DNA from: Paragonimus heterotremus
Lineage: Eukaryota; Platyhelminthes; Trematoda; Plagiorchiida; Troglotrematidae
DNA length: 64,000 bases
Assembly: GCA_013368495.1 (NCBI GenBank)
Contig: LUCH01002134.1
Coordinates: 14,351-78,350, forward strand
Direction: 5' to 3'
The notes below the pieces were generated by a model, which did not search any database, was not told the origin of the DNA, and saw only the letters and a program-made list of their open reading frames with translations. Position numbers and translations under genes: made by a program. Positions 49,601 to 58,009 of this stretch are shown here, piece after piece (position 1 is the first letter of the stretch; each line of letters begins with the position of its first letter).

Positions 49601-50005
49601 AAGGATTACCTCTCCGAGCGAGTCAAGGAGATGAAGACATTTTTATAAAGGAATAACTACGCGCTATTTTCCTTGATTCGTGGTTGCGCTGGTCGTCGGC
49701 AGTGTTAGTGAGGGTATATGTAACGAGATGATTGACGAATTTACAAGTTGTCGCGAGGACTAGACAGACCAGCTGTCTTGAGCCAGCTCATTCAGAGATG
49801 GGGGATGGAGATTTTGTGCAGAAGTTCTTGCGGATACTTAATCGCCCGTGGCCCACAATCAGTCACGCCTACAAATTAAAACAATGATTGTGTGACTGAC
49901 AACGAACAAGTCGTTCATACCCTTTACTGAACTATTTCTGACTCAATATAGTTAAAACATTGCGTTCCCTTAATCCATTTAGTCAAAACAGAGAGAAGAC
50001 ATACC
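46625..50005. other. Intergenic region after PDE9
   Basis: About 3.4 kb of AT-rich DNA. It holds a 102-codon ATG-started ORF at 49019-49327 (separate entry). Nothing else is recognised. Confidence 0.5.
49019..49327 (+). CDS. Unrecognised small ORF with signal-like N-terminus
   Basis: 102 codons from an ATG with G at -3. The N-terminus (MVHLVFRHFIVIMVINSYSY) resembles a signal peptide. A Ser/Asp/His/Glu-rich middle follows (TNDDSASRGDHPVELNHERP), and the C-terminal part holds a hydrophobic segment (TALTPIIQLFIPICFIVY). It could be a small secreted or membrane protein, a first exon, or chance. No TATA box or poly(A) signal was tied to it. Confidence 0.25.
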   Translation: MVHLVFRHFIVIMVINSYSYAHFTNSIYRVPQFSTNDDSASRGDHPVELNHERPLIISSSGIDGVTTLKTVADFGVTALTPIIQLFIPICFIVYSETICTQA

Positions 50006-50043
50006 GCGAGATGTTAACATTTCGATTTACTCTCATCAGTCGC
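50006..50043 (-). ncRNA. Hammerhead ribozyme motif of Penelope-like element
   Basis: On the minus strand: GCGA-CTGATGA-GAGTAAATC-GAA-ATGTTAACAT-C-TCGC. All core nucleotides of a hammerhead are present: CUGAUGA, GAA, A15.1-U16.1 and C17 at the cleavage site. Stem I is a perfect 4-bp GCGA/UCGC. Stem II is only 2 bp (GA/UC, loop GUAAA). Stem III is the self-complementary AUGUUAACAU, which can form a very short hairpin or pair between two molecules. It lies about 100 bp beyond the endonuclease end of the Penelope fragment at 50142-50348, in the same orientation. That is the terminal-repeat location known for Penelope hammerheads, whose stems are typically minimal. Confidence 0.75.
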
Positions 50044-50141
50044 CAACGTAAAACTAGCAAATTTTATACAAACTGCGTATAGCAACAACAATTGAACGAA
50101 CCAACCACACAGTTCTGACCTTTCACACGCTAATAGTCCAA

Positions 50142-50348
50142 TCAATTCCACGGCAAGGAGATTGATTGCGTCAACGCCTTCTGTGCACACAAAACTGGCT
50201 GATGTTGTTTGATTAGCATGGCCTCGCTAATCGCCAACAGTTTCGGGTTGCGATTATGTAACAATATCTTGAACGATTTAACCGGGTCAACTAGGTGACC
50301 GGTTGCTAAGATGTGCTTGGCGATCGATGAAGCCGTTGACGCAATCAA
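50142..50348 (-). pseudogene. Penelope-like element, GIY-YIG endonuclease C-terminal fragment
   Basis: The minus frame encodes SSIAKHILATGHLVDPVKSF, LLAISEAMLIKQHQPVLCAQ and SISLPWN. The H-x-x-x-T-x-H-x-x-D...EA..I.....P.LC.QK...LPW pattern is the C-terminal part of the Penelope GIY-YIG endonuclease domain. It parallels the plus-strand copy at 53640-53900. No RT is attached upstream, so it is 5'-truncated, as Penelope copies often are. Confidence 0.75.
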
Positions 50349-50439
50349 TATAGTTAGTTTTCATATTTATTGTGTTGCAATTAGCCTAAAGATCAAACAC
50401 AAGACAAGTCTTGTTCGCTACTTTGTCGTCTTCATGAGT

Positions 50440-51600
50440 CTGTGGTTAGTTATGGCGTTGTGAACGAATCTCCGTCAACAAACGAGGTGGTTACTGAGTT
50501 TGAAATTTTGAAACGTACTAAAGCCCCAAATCCGGATCTTCCTTCTTCAGTACTTCTCAGAAATGGTGATGAACGACTGACGTCAGAAATGATCACAATC
50601 CCCCGTTTTAATTGGAAGACTGAAGAGGTGCAACGTGGTTAATGCTTACCAACGGTCATTCCGGTTCTCAGAATAGGTGAAAGGAGATCAAATGACAAAG
50701 CGTTGTCTTACGGGTTTTATAGCCTGGCGGCTTCTAAAACACAGTACTGCATGAAAGAACAGGCAGGTTTCCGACCTGGTTGCGAGTATATCGATCATAT
50801 CTTGCGATGGACAATGGAGGGTCAGCGCTCTTCTCTGCAGTGAGTGATCGTGATTTTCTGGGCCTAAAAGCTGCTTTCGACTCGGTTGTCGGACACGCTC
50901 TCTAGAACTTTTTTTGATACTGGGAATTGAGTTTGTTGTGTACCCATTCTGAGTGTACTGTGGGCATTTATTGTCAGGTGCCTATAGCGCTGTCCACTTC
51001 AAATAGAGTTGAATGGAAGTATTTGATCTTCCTCCTCAACCATGTGATGGCTGGTATTCTGGAAGGAGCACCCAGGGGTTTCGATAACCTCGGAGTTGGG
51101 CTTCTGTCATTCAGTAAGCCTAATGTAAGTTTGTTGTAAGCTTAATGTCAATGTGTTCACGAAAATAGCGGAAGCACGTAATGCATTCGTCATCTGTGGC
51201 GCCACAAAGACGTTCATCTGTCGATTAAATGGAGGGTTTAGAGCGGGTGTGTGTGTTTAAATTTGCTCCGTGGATCGCAGACCAGGTTCATCAGTGACGA
51301 TATGAGCAACTGGACAATTTGATGGTGCGTATTTGAGAAATGCGAAAGTTCGCTGCTGATAATGAAAAAACCACCTTCGTTGGTCGGGTCATACAGTTCG
51401 TATGGGACAGAATGTCCGTCGCATCGTACAATGTTCAGTATGTCTGCTGACGGTTGGAAGAGACCACATAGACAGCCAGATGATGAAATGATTATGGGCT
51501 ACGAAAATCTTGACCACGCCGCTGATCAAGATTAGTATGTGCCATCCACCTGACCGGGGATTTCGAAATCTTGCCTACAAGTTGGTGGAAGCGTTATCGC
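50440..51600 (+). pseudogene. Decayed RTE-type LINE reverse transcriptase
   Basis: Plus strand, many stops and frameshifts. Visible blocks: VVTEFEILKRTKAPNPDLPS (RT entry, usually EILKRHKAPGPDDLP), then MKEQAGFRPGCEYIDHIL, then KAAFDSV on another frame, then FLLNHVMAGILEGAPRGFDN, and ARNAFVICGA with LSIKWR. These are the same blocks as in the minus-strand copy at 58.0-61.2 kb, at lower identity. This is an older insertion and clearly non-functional. Confidence 0.65.
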
Positions 51601-52288
51601 CAGCGTGGTACAGTTAGAGTCAAGTATGTGTCCACAAAGATTGTGATTTTAATTCGTAAAACTCCATTTTCCATCTGCTCTTAATTGTTCTCCCCTTTAT
51701 ACATCTTTGCTACTTACTACTCTTTTACTTCGTAAACTAATGTCAAGACCAACGGAAGCCCCAGCCACAGTGCCGACAGGCACGGTTGAAAACTAGGTGT
51801 TGGCGATGATCCCCTCAAGAAGGACCTGTAGTTCGAACCTTTTCCGACAAAAAAATGACAGAAGGACCTCACAATTCTCATTTATAAAAGCATCTGATCA
51901 CAAAATGAACCTTTTGAATTCACAGTATCGCTCATTACTGTATAATTGTGGCGTATTATTGCATCTGTTTATTTCGAGAGTTTAGATTCCATCATTTATC
52001 ATTTGGTTATTTCACCTAAAAGAAACAGAGCACATCTGTGCTGAACTGTTTCAGCAGGACTGCTTTCAGACAGAGTGTTTATTACGTTTGACTGTGGACT
52101 GTCCTTGTGGTTGCGCGATGAAGTTGCTGGAAAATTGCATCACTATCAGTATGTGTAAATCCGGCATATCTTTCATCCAATAACTTTTTTGAGAAATCAA
52201 CACATTAAATCAACTAATACCGATTGTTTCGCGCATTAAATTCCCAAACTTCTGTAGTCAAGCTACCAAACGTGCTCGGGACTCTAGC
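51601..52288. other. Gap between LINE and Penelope copies
   Basis: AT-rich, no protein similarity recognised. It may include the 5' terminal repeat of the Penelope copy that follows, but I found no intact hammerhead core in it. Confidence 0.45.
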
Positions 52289-53920
52289 ATGGCACATCTA
52301 CAAAGACCATCGTCCTCTACCGCACCGAGTGATACATGTCTTACTGATCCACACAAATTAGTTGTGAATCTCTCTTCCACATCTCTTTCGCGCCCTCAGT
52401 TGGAAGTACCTTCTCCTGGGCTTCAACTTAAATGCACGCATAAGATTATTGACACTTCGCAAGTGCAAGCACAATTGTGTGTATGTGATCAACTGGGAGA
52501 GCTGGCGCCCACATCTGACGACAACCACTGTTGGTTTAAGGTTAAAACAGTGGATTTATGGCATCATTTTTTGAATGCCCCCATCCGACAAAAATATTTA
52601 CTCCGGAGTGAACATTATCAAGCCCTCAAGGAACTAACGAACTTGAAAGACATAATTGTTTTAAAACTTGACAAAGGGTCCGGAGCTGAAGTGATGGACA
52701 AGCAGGAATAGTTGGAGAAAATGTCATCTTTTCAGATAACACAAAGTTTCTACCGGAGAGCCAACCAGGCAACAAAATGTTGGTGGAGAAACACCTGTCG
52801 TGGGTTACAGATTTTACTTTTATATGGGTATATAACCGGAAGAGAGTACAATTATATGAAACCTACTGGTAGTACGGCTCCGCAGTGATGCAGTTTACCC
52901 AAGATTCACAAGCCGCAAACGCCCTTGTGGCCAATCCTTGTGATGGCGGGTTCGCCTCATCAGAAACTGGCCAAGTGGTTAGTGGGTGTTTTACAACCAG
53001 TTAGCGTAATCGCTTCCAAATTTTGTCTGAAAGACACGTTTTAGATGTGTGAAATTTTAGATAATACCGACTTGAAAGGAAAAGTTATGTGCTTCCTTGA
53101 TGTGACTTCGCTTTTCCCAAATGTGCCACTGAAAGAGACGGTCGACTTTATCTGTGAATTCGCACTAGATCATAACATGAAGCTTCATATCCCAGCCAGT
53201 ATAGTGAAACCTTTGATATTATTGCCTACTGAAATTATCAAATTTTATTTTCAAAACATGAGATTTAAACAAATAGGCGAGGTTGCGATGGGTAACTCTC
53301 TAGGACCAATTTTGACTGAATTATTGATTTCTGTGATTGAGCTCCGCCTTGCGAATACACTGCATGACATACCGATCGATCGTCGATATGTTGATGATAT
53401 GAGAGCATTCGCACACGACAAAGACAATAGAAAAACTACTGAATTTATTGGACTCTTCGCACCGAAATCTAACGTTACCGTCTGCTTTCGAAAAGCGGGA
53501 CACGCTCGGCTTTCTGGATACCAGCAACAAGCGACGGAAGGATGGTACAGTCTGTCGATCAGCTGCGATGACCTTTACATCCGCAGAACTTATCGATCCC
53601 TTCGCATTAGAATGAACACGTGCCCAAGTACATCCAGGACTTCGTGTGTGGCGTAACCCCACCAAACAACGCAAACCGGCTTCTTTGAGCGCCAGACACA
53701 TGCTGGAAACCGATCATGTGGTCGACCCGACAAGCACTTTCCGTGTGTTGATGCGTCACCATAAGCCTGTGATCCTTAAGTCGATCGAGGAGCTGCCCGT
53801 CATATCTAGCAAGCCCGTTCTTTGTGTGGAAAAACTGTTGACCTTGAATCTCCGTCTACCATGGCTTAGACCAATGACAGGCTGGTGTATTCACTGGCTT
53901 GATGTATGCACTTAATTCGC
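52289..53920 (+). pseudogene. Penelope-like retroelement, RT plus GIY-YIG endonuclease, broken
   Basis: Plus-strand Penelope element. N-terminal part 52289-52710 ends with DIIVLKLDKGSGAEVMDKQE (canonical PDKGSGVVVMD motif), followed by SLPKIHKPQTPLWPILVMAG in the next segment. The RT core at 53045-53490 has CFLDVTSLFPNVPLKETVDF, GEVAMGNSLGPILTELLISV and RRYVDDMRAF (catalytic YVDD kept). The endonuclease C-terminal part at 53646-53880 reads SLSARHMLETDHVVDPTSTF and KPVLCVEKLLTLNLRLPW. In-frame stops lie near 52710, 52887 and 53042, and frameshifts follow near 53490 and 53640, so it cannot encode a functional protein. Reverse transcriptases of this group prime at exposed chromosomal 3' ends. 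Confidence 0.85.
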
Positions 53921-53955
53921 TTAAATATTTTTGATGTCAACCCCTGTTATGTGTA

Positions 53956-53998
53956 GCAACTGACGAGAACATACGAAATGGTATTACTACCATTTTGC
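53956..53998 (+). ncRNA. Hammerhead-like motif after Penelope copy
   Basis: GCAA-CTGACGA-GAACATAC-GAA-A-TGGTA-TTAC-TACCA-T-T-TTGC. Stem I is a perfect GCAA/UUGC. Stem III is a perfect 6-bp hairpin (A plus UGGUA with UACCA plus U, loop UUAC). CUGACGA and GAA are intact. Stem II is reduced to one G-C pair, and the cleavage-site base is U rather than C. It lies about 85 bp after the LPW end of the endonuclease, the same relative place and orientation as the hammerhead of the other Penelope copy. Confidence 0.6.
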
Positions 53999-55587
53999 AA
54001 AATCTATCTTCTGATTCCGTTATTCTAATACGGTTCTGTTCATGACAATAAATACATCACGTACAATGACGGCAACCAGCGCATAAATGTCTATCAATAG
54101 TGGTTGGGTTTCTGACGAGAGGTTTTCAAATTTACGTTTCAAAAAGTAGGAAACGGAAAAGTTGAGAAAGAAAAACACTCATACTAACAAAAAAGCGGTG
54201 TCGTATCCTTACTGCGTAACCCCTATTCGTCGTATTCACTACCGGAGCCTATTAAAACCGAATACGGTGAGATTAAGCGTACCTTATTATACGATTTAGC
54301 AACTCCAAGTTGTGATGTAAAGTACAGAGGGAACGCCCGGAATTTACAGATAGAAAACAGGTGAACTTTGACAACATATTGAACAACTGCAATAGAATCC
54401 AGTTCGACTGAAAGAAACTCAACTCGGACGTTCAGATGTAATCGTGTTATTCAACTGTTTTAGCCCGTTTTATTGTTTACTTATTCCAAATACCATAAAA
54501 TACTTCCGTTCAACACTATTTGGAACAGCATGAAATGCTTTACCGATGAAAGGGAGTGATCAGAGGAAGCAAATGGGGATTACAGCATTAACAAAAGTTA
54601 CAACAGTTTAACACAACTTTTATCCTTGCAGTAAAACGATGTCATTCATGAATAAACTTAGTGGGCTAGTGATACTATCTAATCTGCAAATTCACCATTT
54701 GTCTACGGAACCTTCCATAGCACGAATCAAACAATTCTGTGCTGTTAACGACACTGACGTCAGTTAGCCATTTCAAGATTTACCATATGTTCATCATCTG
54801 ATGAACCATTTAATATAATTTGCTTCAAAAAGTCAATTTGTTGATCGTCTTAGTCCCGTTTGGGCTTTCCAGTGGTTCCCATGAGTTTTGTTAAACGTGT
54901 GTCCTGTTCTGTGAGCATGTCTGCACCGCACGTTTATGAACCAGAGTGACCCGAGATTTTAAACTGCTGTATTCTGAAAATCAGTGACTGGACTCATCAT
55001 GGCGTTGACTGCAGTGTTCGTGGTAATAACCAATGCGCTGTTACTCGCACATACTGTTGTATGTCATTCAGAGGTGTACATATATTTGTATTCGGTGATC
55101 AGCATTACCTCTGTTATCTGGAGGTAGCATCACTCAGTACAGTTCAGCATCTGACTACAATAATTTAAACCTTGAGTCGTTTTGAAGCAGTAACACCGTA
55201 ATACTAGCGTGACTACTTTCATACAGTGCTGCTTCCCACCTGAGTGCGGTCGGTTGCCTAAACAAATTTAATGATTCTACAAATGTATTCTTCTGAGTTA
55301 AGTTCGTACGTGGTCCGAAAATACCCCACCTGTATTCATGAACGCCGACGTCTGACACCGTGGATGAGGCAACTGTTTAGGGCAATACTGAATTCTCAAC
55401 TTTTGTGCAAATATGACAATAGTTGAGGTTGACAGCGATTCATATGATCGTACCGGTATGGTCCTCTTGCTTCAGAATGAATTACATGCTTGTCCTGCAA
55501 AGTTCTTAGGCGGCTCCTGCGAAATCTTCCTTGAAATCATATAAAAACAAGTTGGGACGACAGTAATTATCCAGTTGCATACATATG
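53999..55587. other. Intergenic AT-rich stretch
   Basis: About 1.6 kb without recognised genes or repeats. Frames are short. Confidence 0.5.
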
Positions 55588-55811
55588 TAATTTCAAGTTC
55601 AGCATCACACACATTTGATCACAGCATTCGCATTCAGAAGGAATTACCAGCACTATACTCGAGTTTAGCTCTCATTAGAGCTCGTCAGTGTGTATATGCT
55701 TGCCATGGACGGGATTAGAACTGCTGCCACGCTTTCATGAGCTAACCGTGTTTACCACTGCGCTATTCACCTCACACTAAGCACGACCGAATTATCCTAT
55801 GTGGACACTTC
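55588..55811 (-). repeat. tRNA-derived SINE with hammerhead, left arm of palindrome
   Basis: Minus-strand order: head (ATTCGGTCGTGCTTAGTGTG), A box (TAGCGCAGTGGT), B box (AGTTCTAATCCC), linker, hammerhead-like core (CTGACGA, stem II GCTCT-AATG-AGAGC, then TAAACTCGAGTA), tail (GAATGCGAATGCTGTGATC). It is nearly identical to the plus-strand copy at 55864-56090, so the pair forms a long inverted repeat. Confidence 0.85.
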
Positions 55812-55863
55812 TATCGAGACGATCGGGCAACCTGACCATTGCCCACAAGCCAAACTGGTCGGG

Positions 55864-56090
55864 CGTTCACATATGTTGATTCGATCGTGCCTAATGTGAG
55901 GTGAATGGCGCAGTGGTAAATACGGTTGGCTCATGAAAGCGTGGCAGCAGTTCTAATCCCGTCCATGGCAAGCATATACACACTGACGAGCTCTAATGAG
56001 AGCCAAACTCGAGTATCGTGCTGGAAACTCCTTCTGAATGCGAATGCTGCGATCAAATATGAGTGATGTTCAAGTTCAAATGAACCGAAT
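55864..56090 (+). repeat. tRNA-derived SINE with hammerhead, right arm of palindrome
   Basis: Head at 55864-55900 (GTTCACATATGTTGATTCG), A box TGGCGCAGTGGT at 55906-55917, B box AGTTCTAATCCC at 55949-55960. The hammerhead-like core from 55982 has CTGACGA, a perfect 5-bp stem II (GCTCT/AGAGC) and CAAACTCGAGTA. The tail (GCGAATGCTGCGATCAAATA) ends near 56090. The G12 position is C and the cleavage base is A. Confidence 0.85.
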
Positions 56091-56095
56091 TCTTG

Positions 56096-57494
56096 ACCAC
56101 TCAGCAGTAGTAGATGGAATTAGTCAGAGCGCAGCTTTTACTGTTGTACTTTCCATAACTTTTCGACTTAACTTTGAAGAATGCAAACGTCACGACCATC
56201 ACCATATGGCTAATAAACAAAACTTGATTCGAAGAGCTTTACTAGTATTCAGTCTTCGTGAACAGAAATCCCCCAAATCCGACAGATGATACAAACATAT
56301 GTCATGGAAACTGACGAGAATCTATTCGATTCCGCTACATTCTTTCATGCCCAAATAAAAAACAAACGTGCAAAGCTCTTTTGCTTGTCAGATTCAAAGA
56401 CAACTATATGACTTTGAAGATGACCGTGTCTAGCATTTAGCCATTTCACATTAATCATGAACTGTACGTGTTGGAGCAAGATTCTTAGTACCGCCAACGA
56501 TCGCCAACATTATCACGTGTCGATATACAAGAAATTGTAACTTTTCAAGGAAAGAGCTGTATTCATACTCGTTCGGTTAGCAAGTACGTAGTTGAAGAAG
56601 TGGACAATGGAGCATGTTTTCTGGTAGTCACGGGGAGCGTATATCATAGGCATTACAGTGCACTAGTAACGGTTGTACGTTAAAATATCAGCACACACGG
56701 GAAGGTATCTCGGCAGGGAAAGCTGTGATCGCTAAAACGATTCATCAGAAAGTTACAGCGCAATAACAAAGGACAAACTCTGTGCATCAGTTTGCTCCAT
56801 TATACGGATAGAAAGAGAAGTCGAGAGAAGACGAAGTGATAAACGGTGGAAAACAGAACCCATAATACAGAATGGACTTAAAAAATAAACGTCCATGTTT
56901 ATCGTGTAGATTTTAAGCATCCGTGTTGTGAATTGCCTGTATATTCCATCAGCGACGTTCTACTGAGGCTCTCTTTTCTGAAATAGTAAGAAACTGAATT
57001 CATTAATTTGGAAACAACATGAAATTCGAGCGAATGTTAGTCGACGATGTGAGCATGCCTTGACTTAAATTTGTTATCACTGTGAATCAGTCATGGGAAA
57101 GAAAACGTTCTGAAAACAAGTGCGTTGGTGTACTAGATTACAGCAAGGTGTCGTTCTTTTAAACCTATTTCAGGTGTACCGCTTTGTGATATGAGAGGAG
57201 GGACGTCTGAATGCTACTTCAGTTGATCGCATTCTTGCTGCATGCAGATGCGGTGAGCTTGGGTGCAGACAGCAAGGCAAGCATCCGTTCGCAGCGGACC
57301 CAAAAAGAATGCAAATGAGTACCGGGCGTAATAACCCCGCAAGGATGGTTGCGGATTGGGGAAAGAGATCAAAAGGAAAAGAGCACCATGAAATCCTGAA
57401 GCCTATTTGACAACATTTCATTATTCCGAGCAACAAAGACGACTGTGATTAAAATAACATCATTTACATACATTAACATAACATCAATACTCAC
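56096..57494. other. Spacer between SINE copies
   Basis: Mostly AT-rich. It contains a GC-richer stretch with a 71-codon open frame at 57195-57410 (separate entry). No other feature recognised. Confidence 0.45.
57195..57410 (+). CDS. Unrecognised open frame with CxCGxxxC...GKHP motif
   Basis: 71 codons open between stops (no early ATG) in a locally GC-rich patch. It reads SVDRILAACRCGELGCRQQG, then KHPFAADPKRMQ, then ARMVADWGKRSKGKEHHEIL. The Cys-rich CxCGxxxCxxxGKHP string is reminiscent of the N-terminus of bifunctional primase-polymerases, but nothing downstream confirms that fold and the frame ends soon after. The opposite strand is also open for 88 codons. It may be a fragment of a captured or mobile-element gene, or chance. 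Confidence 0.2.
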   Translation, partial: EEGRLNATSVDRILAACRCGELGCRQQGKHPFAADPKRMQMSTGRNNPARMVADWGKRSKGKEHHEILKPI

Positions 57495-57760
57495 AAGCGA
57501 AAGTGGTTGAGTGTTCACATATGATAATTCGGTCGTGCCTGATGTGAGGTCAATGGCGCGGTGGTAAACACAGTTGCCTGCTTATGAACAACGTGGCCGG
57601 GGTTCTAGTCCCGGCAATAGCGAGGATATGTACTACTGACGAGTTCTGATGAGAACTAAACTCGAGTCTAGTGCTTCTGCTGTTCTAAACGGGCCGACCG
57701 GAAAGTCCATGGGAATGCGACAGCTGCGATAAATTGTGGGTAATGTTCAACTTGAAAATA
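57495..57760 (+). repeat. tRNA-derived SINE with near-complete hammerhead
   Basis: The best-preserved single copy. Head GTTCACATATGATAATTCGG, A box TGGCGCGGTGGT at 57554-57565, B box GGTTCTAGTCCC at 57601-57612, hammerhead at 57630-57674, and tail ACAGCTGCGATAAATTGTGG ending near 57760. The A and B boxes are those of a Pol III promoter derived from a tRNA gene. The layout (tRNA head, then hammerhead, then short tail) is that of the schistosome Sm-alpha SINE-like elements. Confidence 0.85.
57630..57674 (+). ncRNA. Hammerhead ribozyme motif in SINE, G12 mutated
   Basis: GUACUA-CUGACGA-GUUCU-GAUG-AGAAC-UAA-ACUCGAGU-C-UAGUGC. Stem I is 6 bp with one G-U wobble (57630-57635 with 57669-57674). Stem II is a perfect 5-bp hairpin with a GAUG loop. 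Stem III is the self-complementary ACUCGAGU, and the cleavage triplet is GUC at 57666-57668. Every core base matches except G12, which is U at 57657. G12 acts as the general base in hammerheads, so this copy is expected to be inactive. Confidence 0.75.
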
Positions 57761-58009
57761 ACAACAGTAAGAAGCCTCACTTAAGTCAACACGACACAGT
57801 GGGATAGCATTTTCCAAGGAAAGTGTGAAAATTACTATAATTAATAACAATAATAGCAATCACAAACAGCAATACGTCAGCGGTTCACACTGATACTTAA
57901 CTGCCAAACAACCATGAAAAGAACAATCACACTCTGTATAGGAAGAGAGAAGAAAACAGAAGGGGACGGAAGGGGATTTAACTATTAAAAATAGCTTCGT
58001 CTATATCCA
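57761..58009. other. Spacer before LINE copy A
   Basis: AT-rich with A-rich runs. It may include the 3' tail of LINE copy A. No other element recognised. Confidence 0.4.

Noticed and set aside
53321..53701. 126-codon minus-strand ORF over the Penelope RT
   Set aside because: Antisense to the recognisable YVDD-bearing RT frame.
54112..54145. CTGACGAG at 54112 as another hammerhead
   Set aside because: No GAAA follows at a usable distance and no stem I or III pairs.
56310..56335. CTGACGA plus a short hairpin at 56310 as a hammerhead
   Set aside because: Stem II can form, but GAUU replaces GAA and no stem I or III partner exists.
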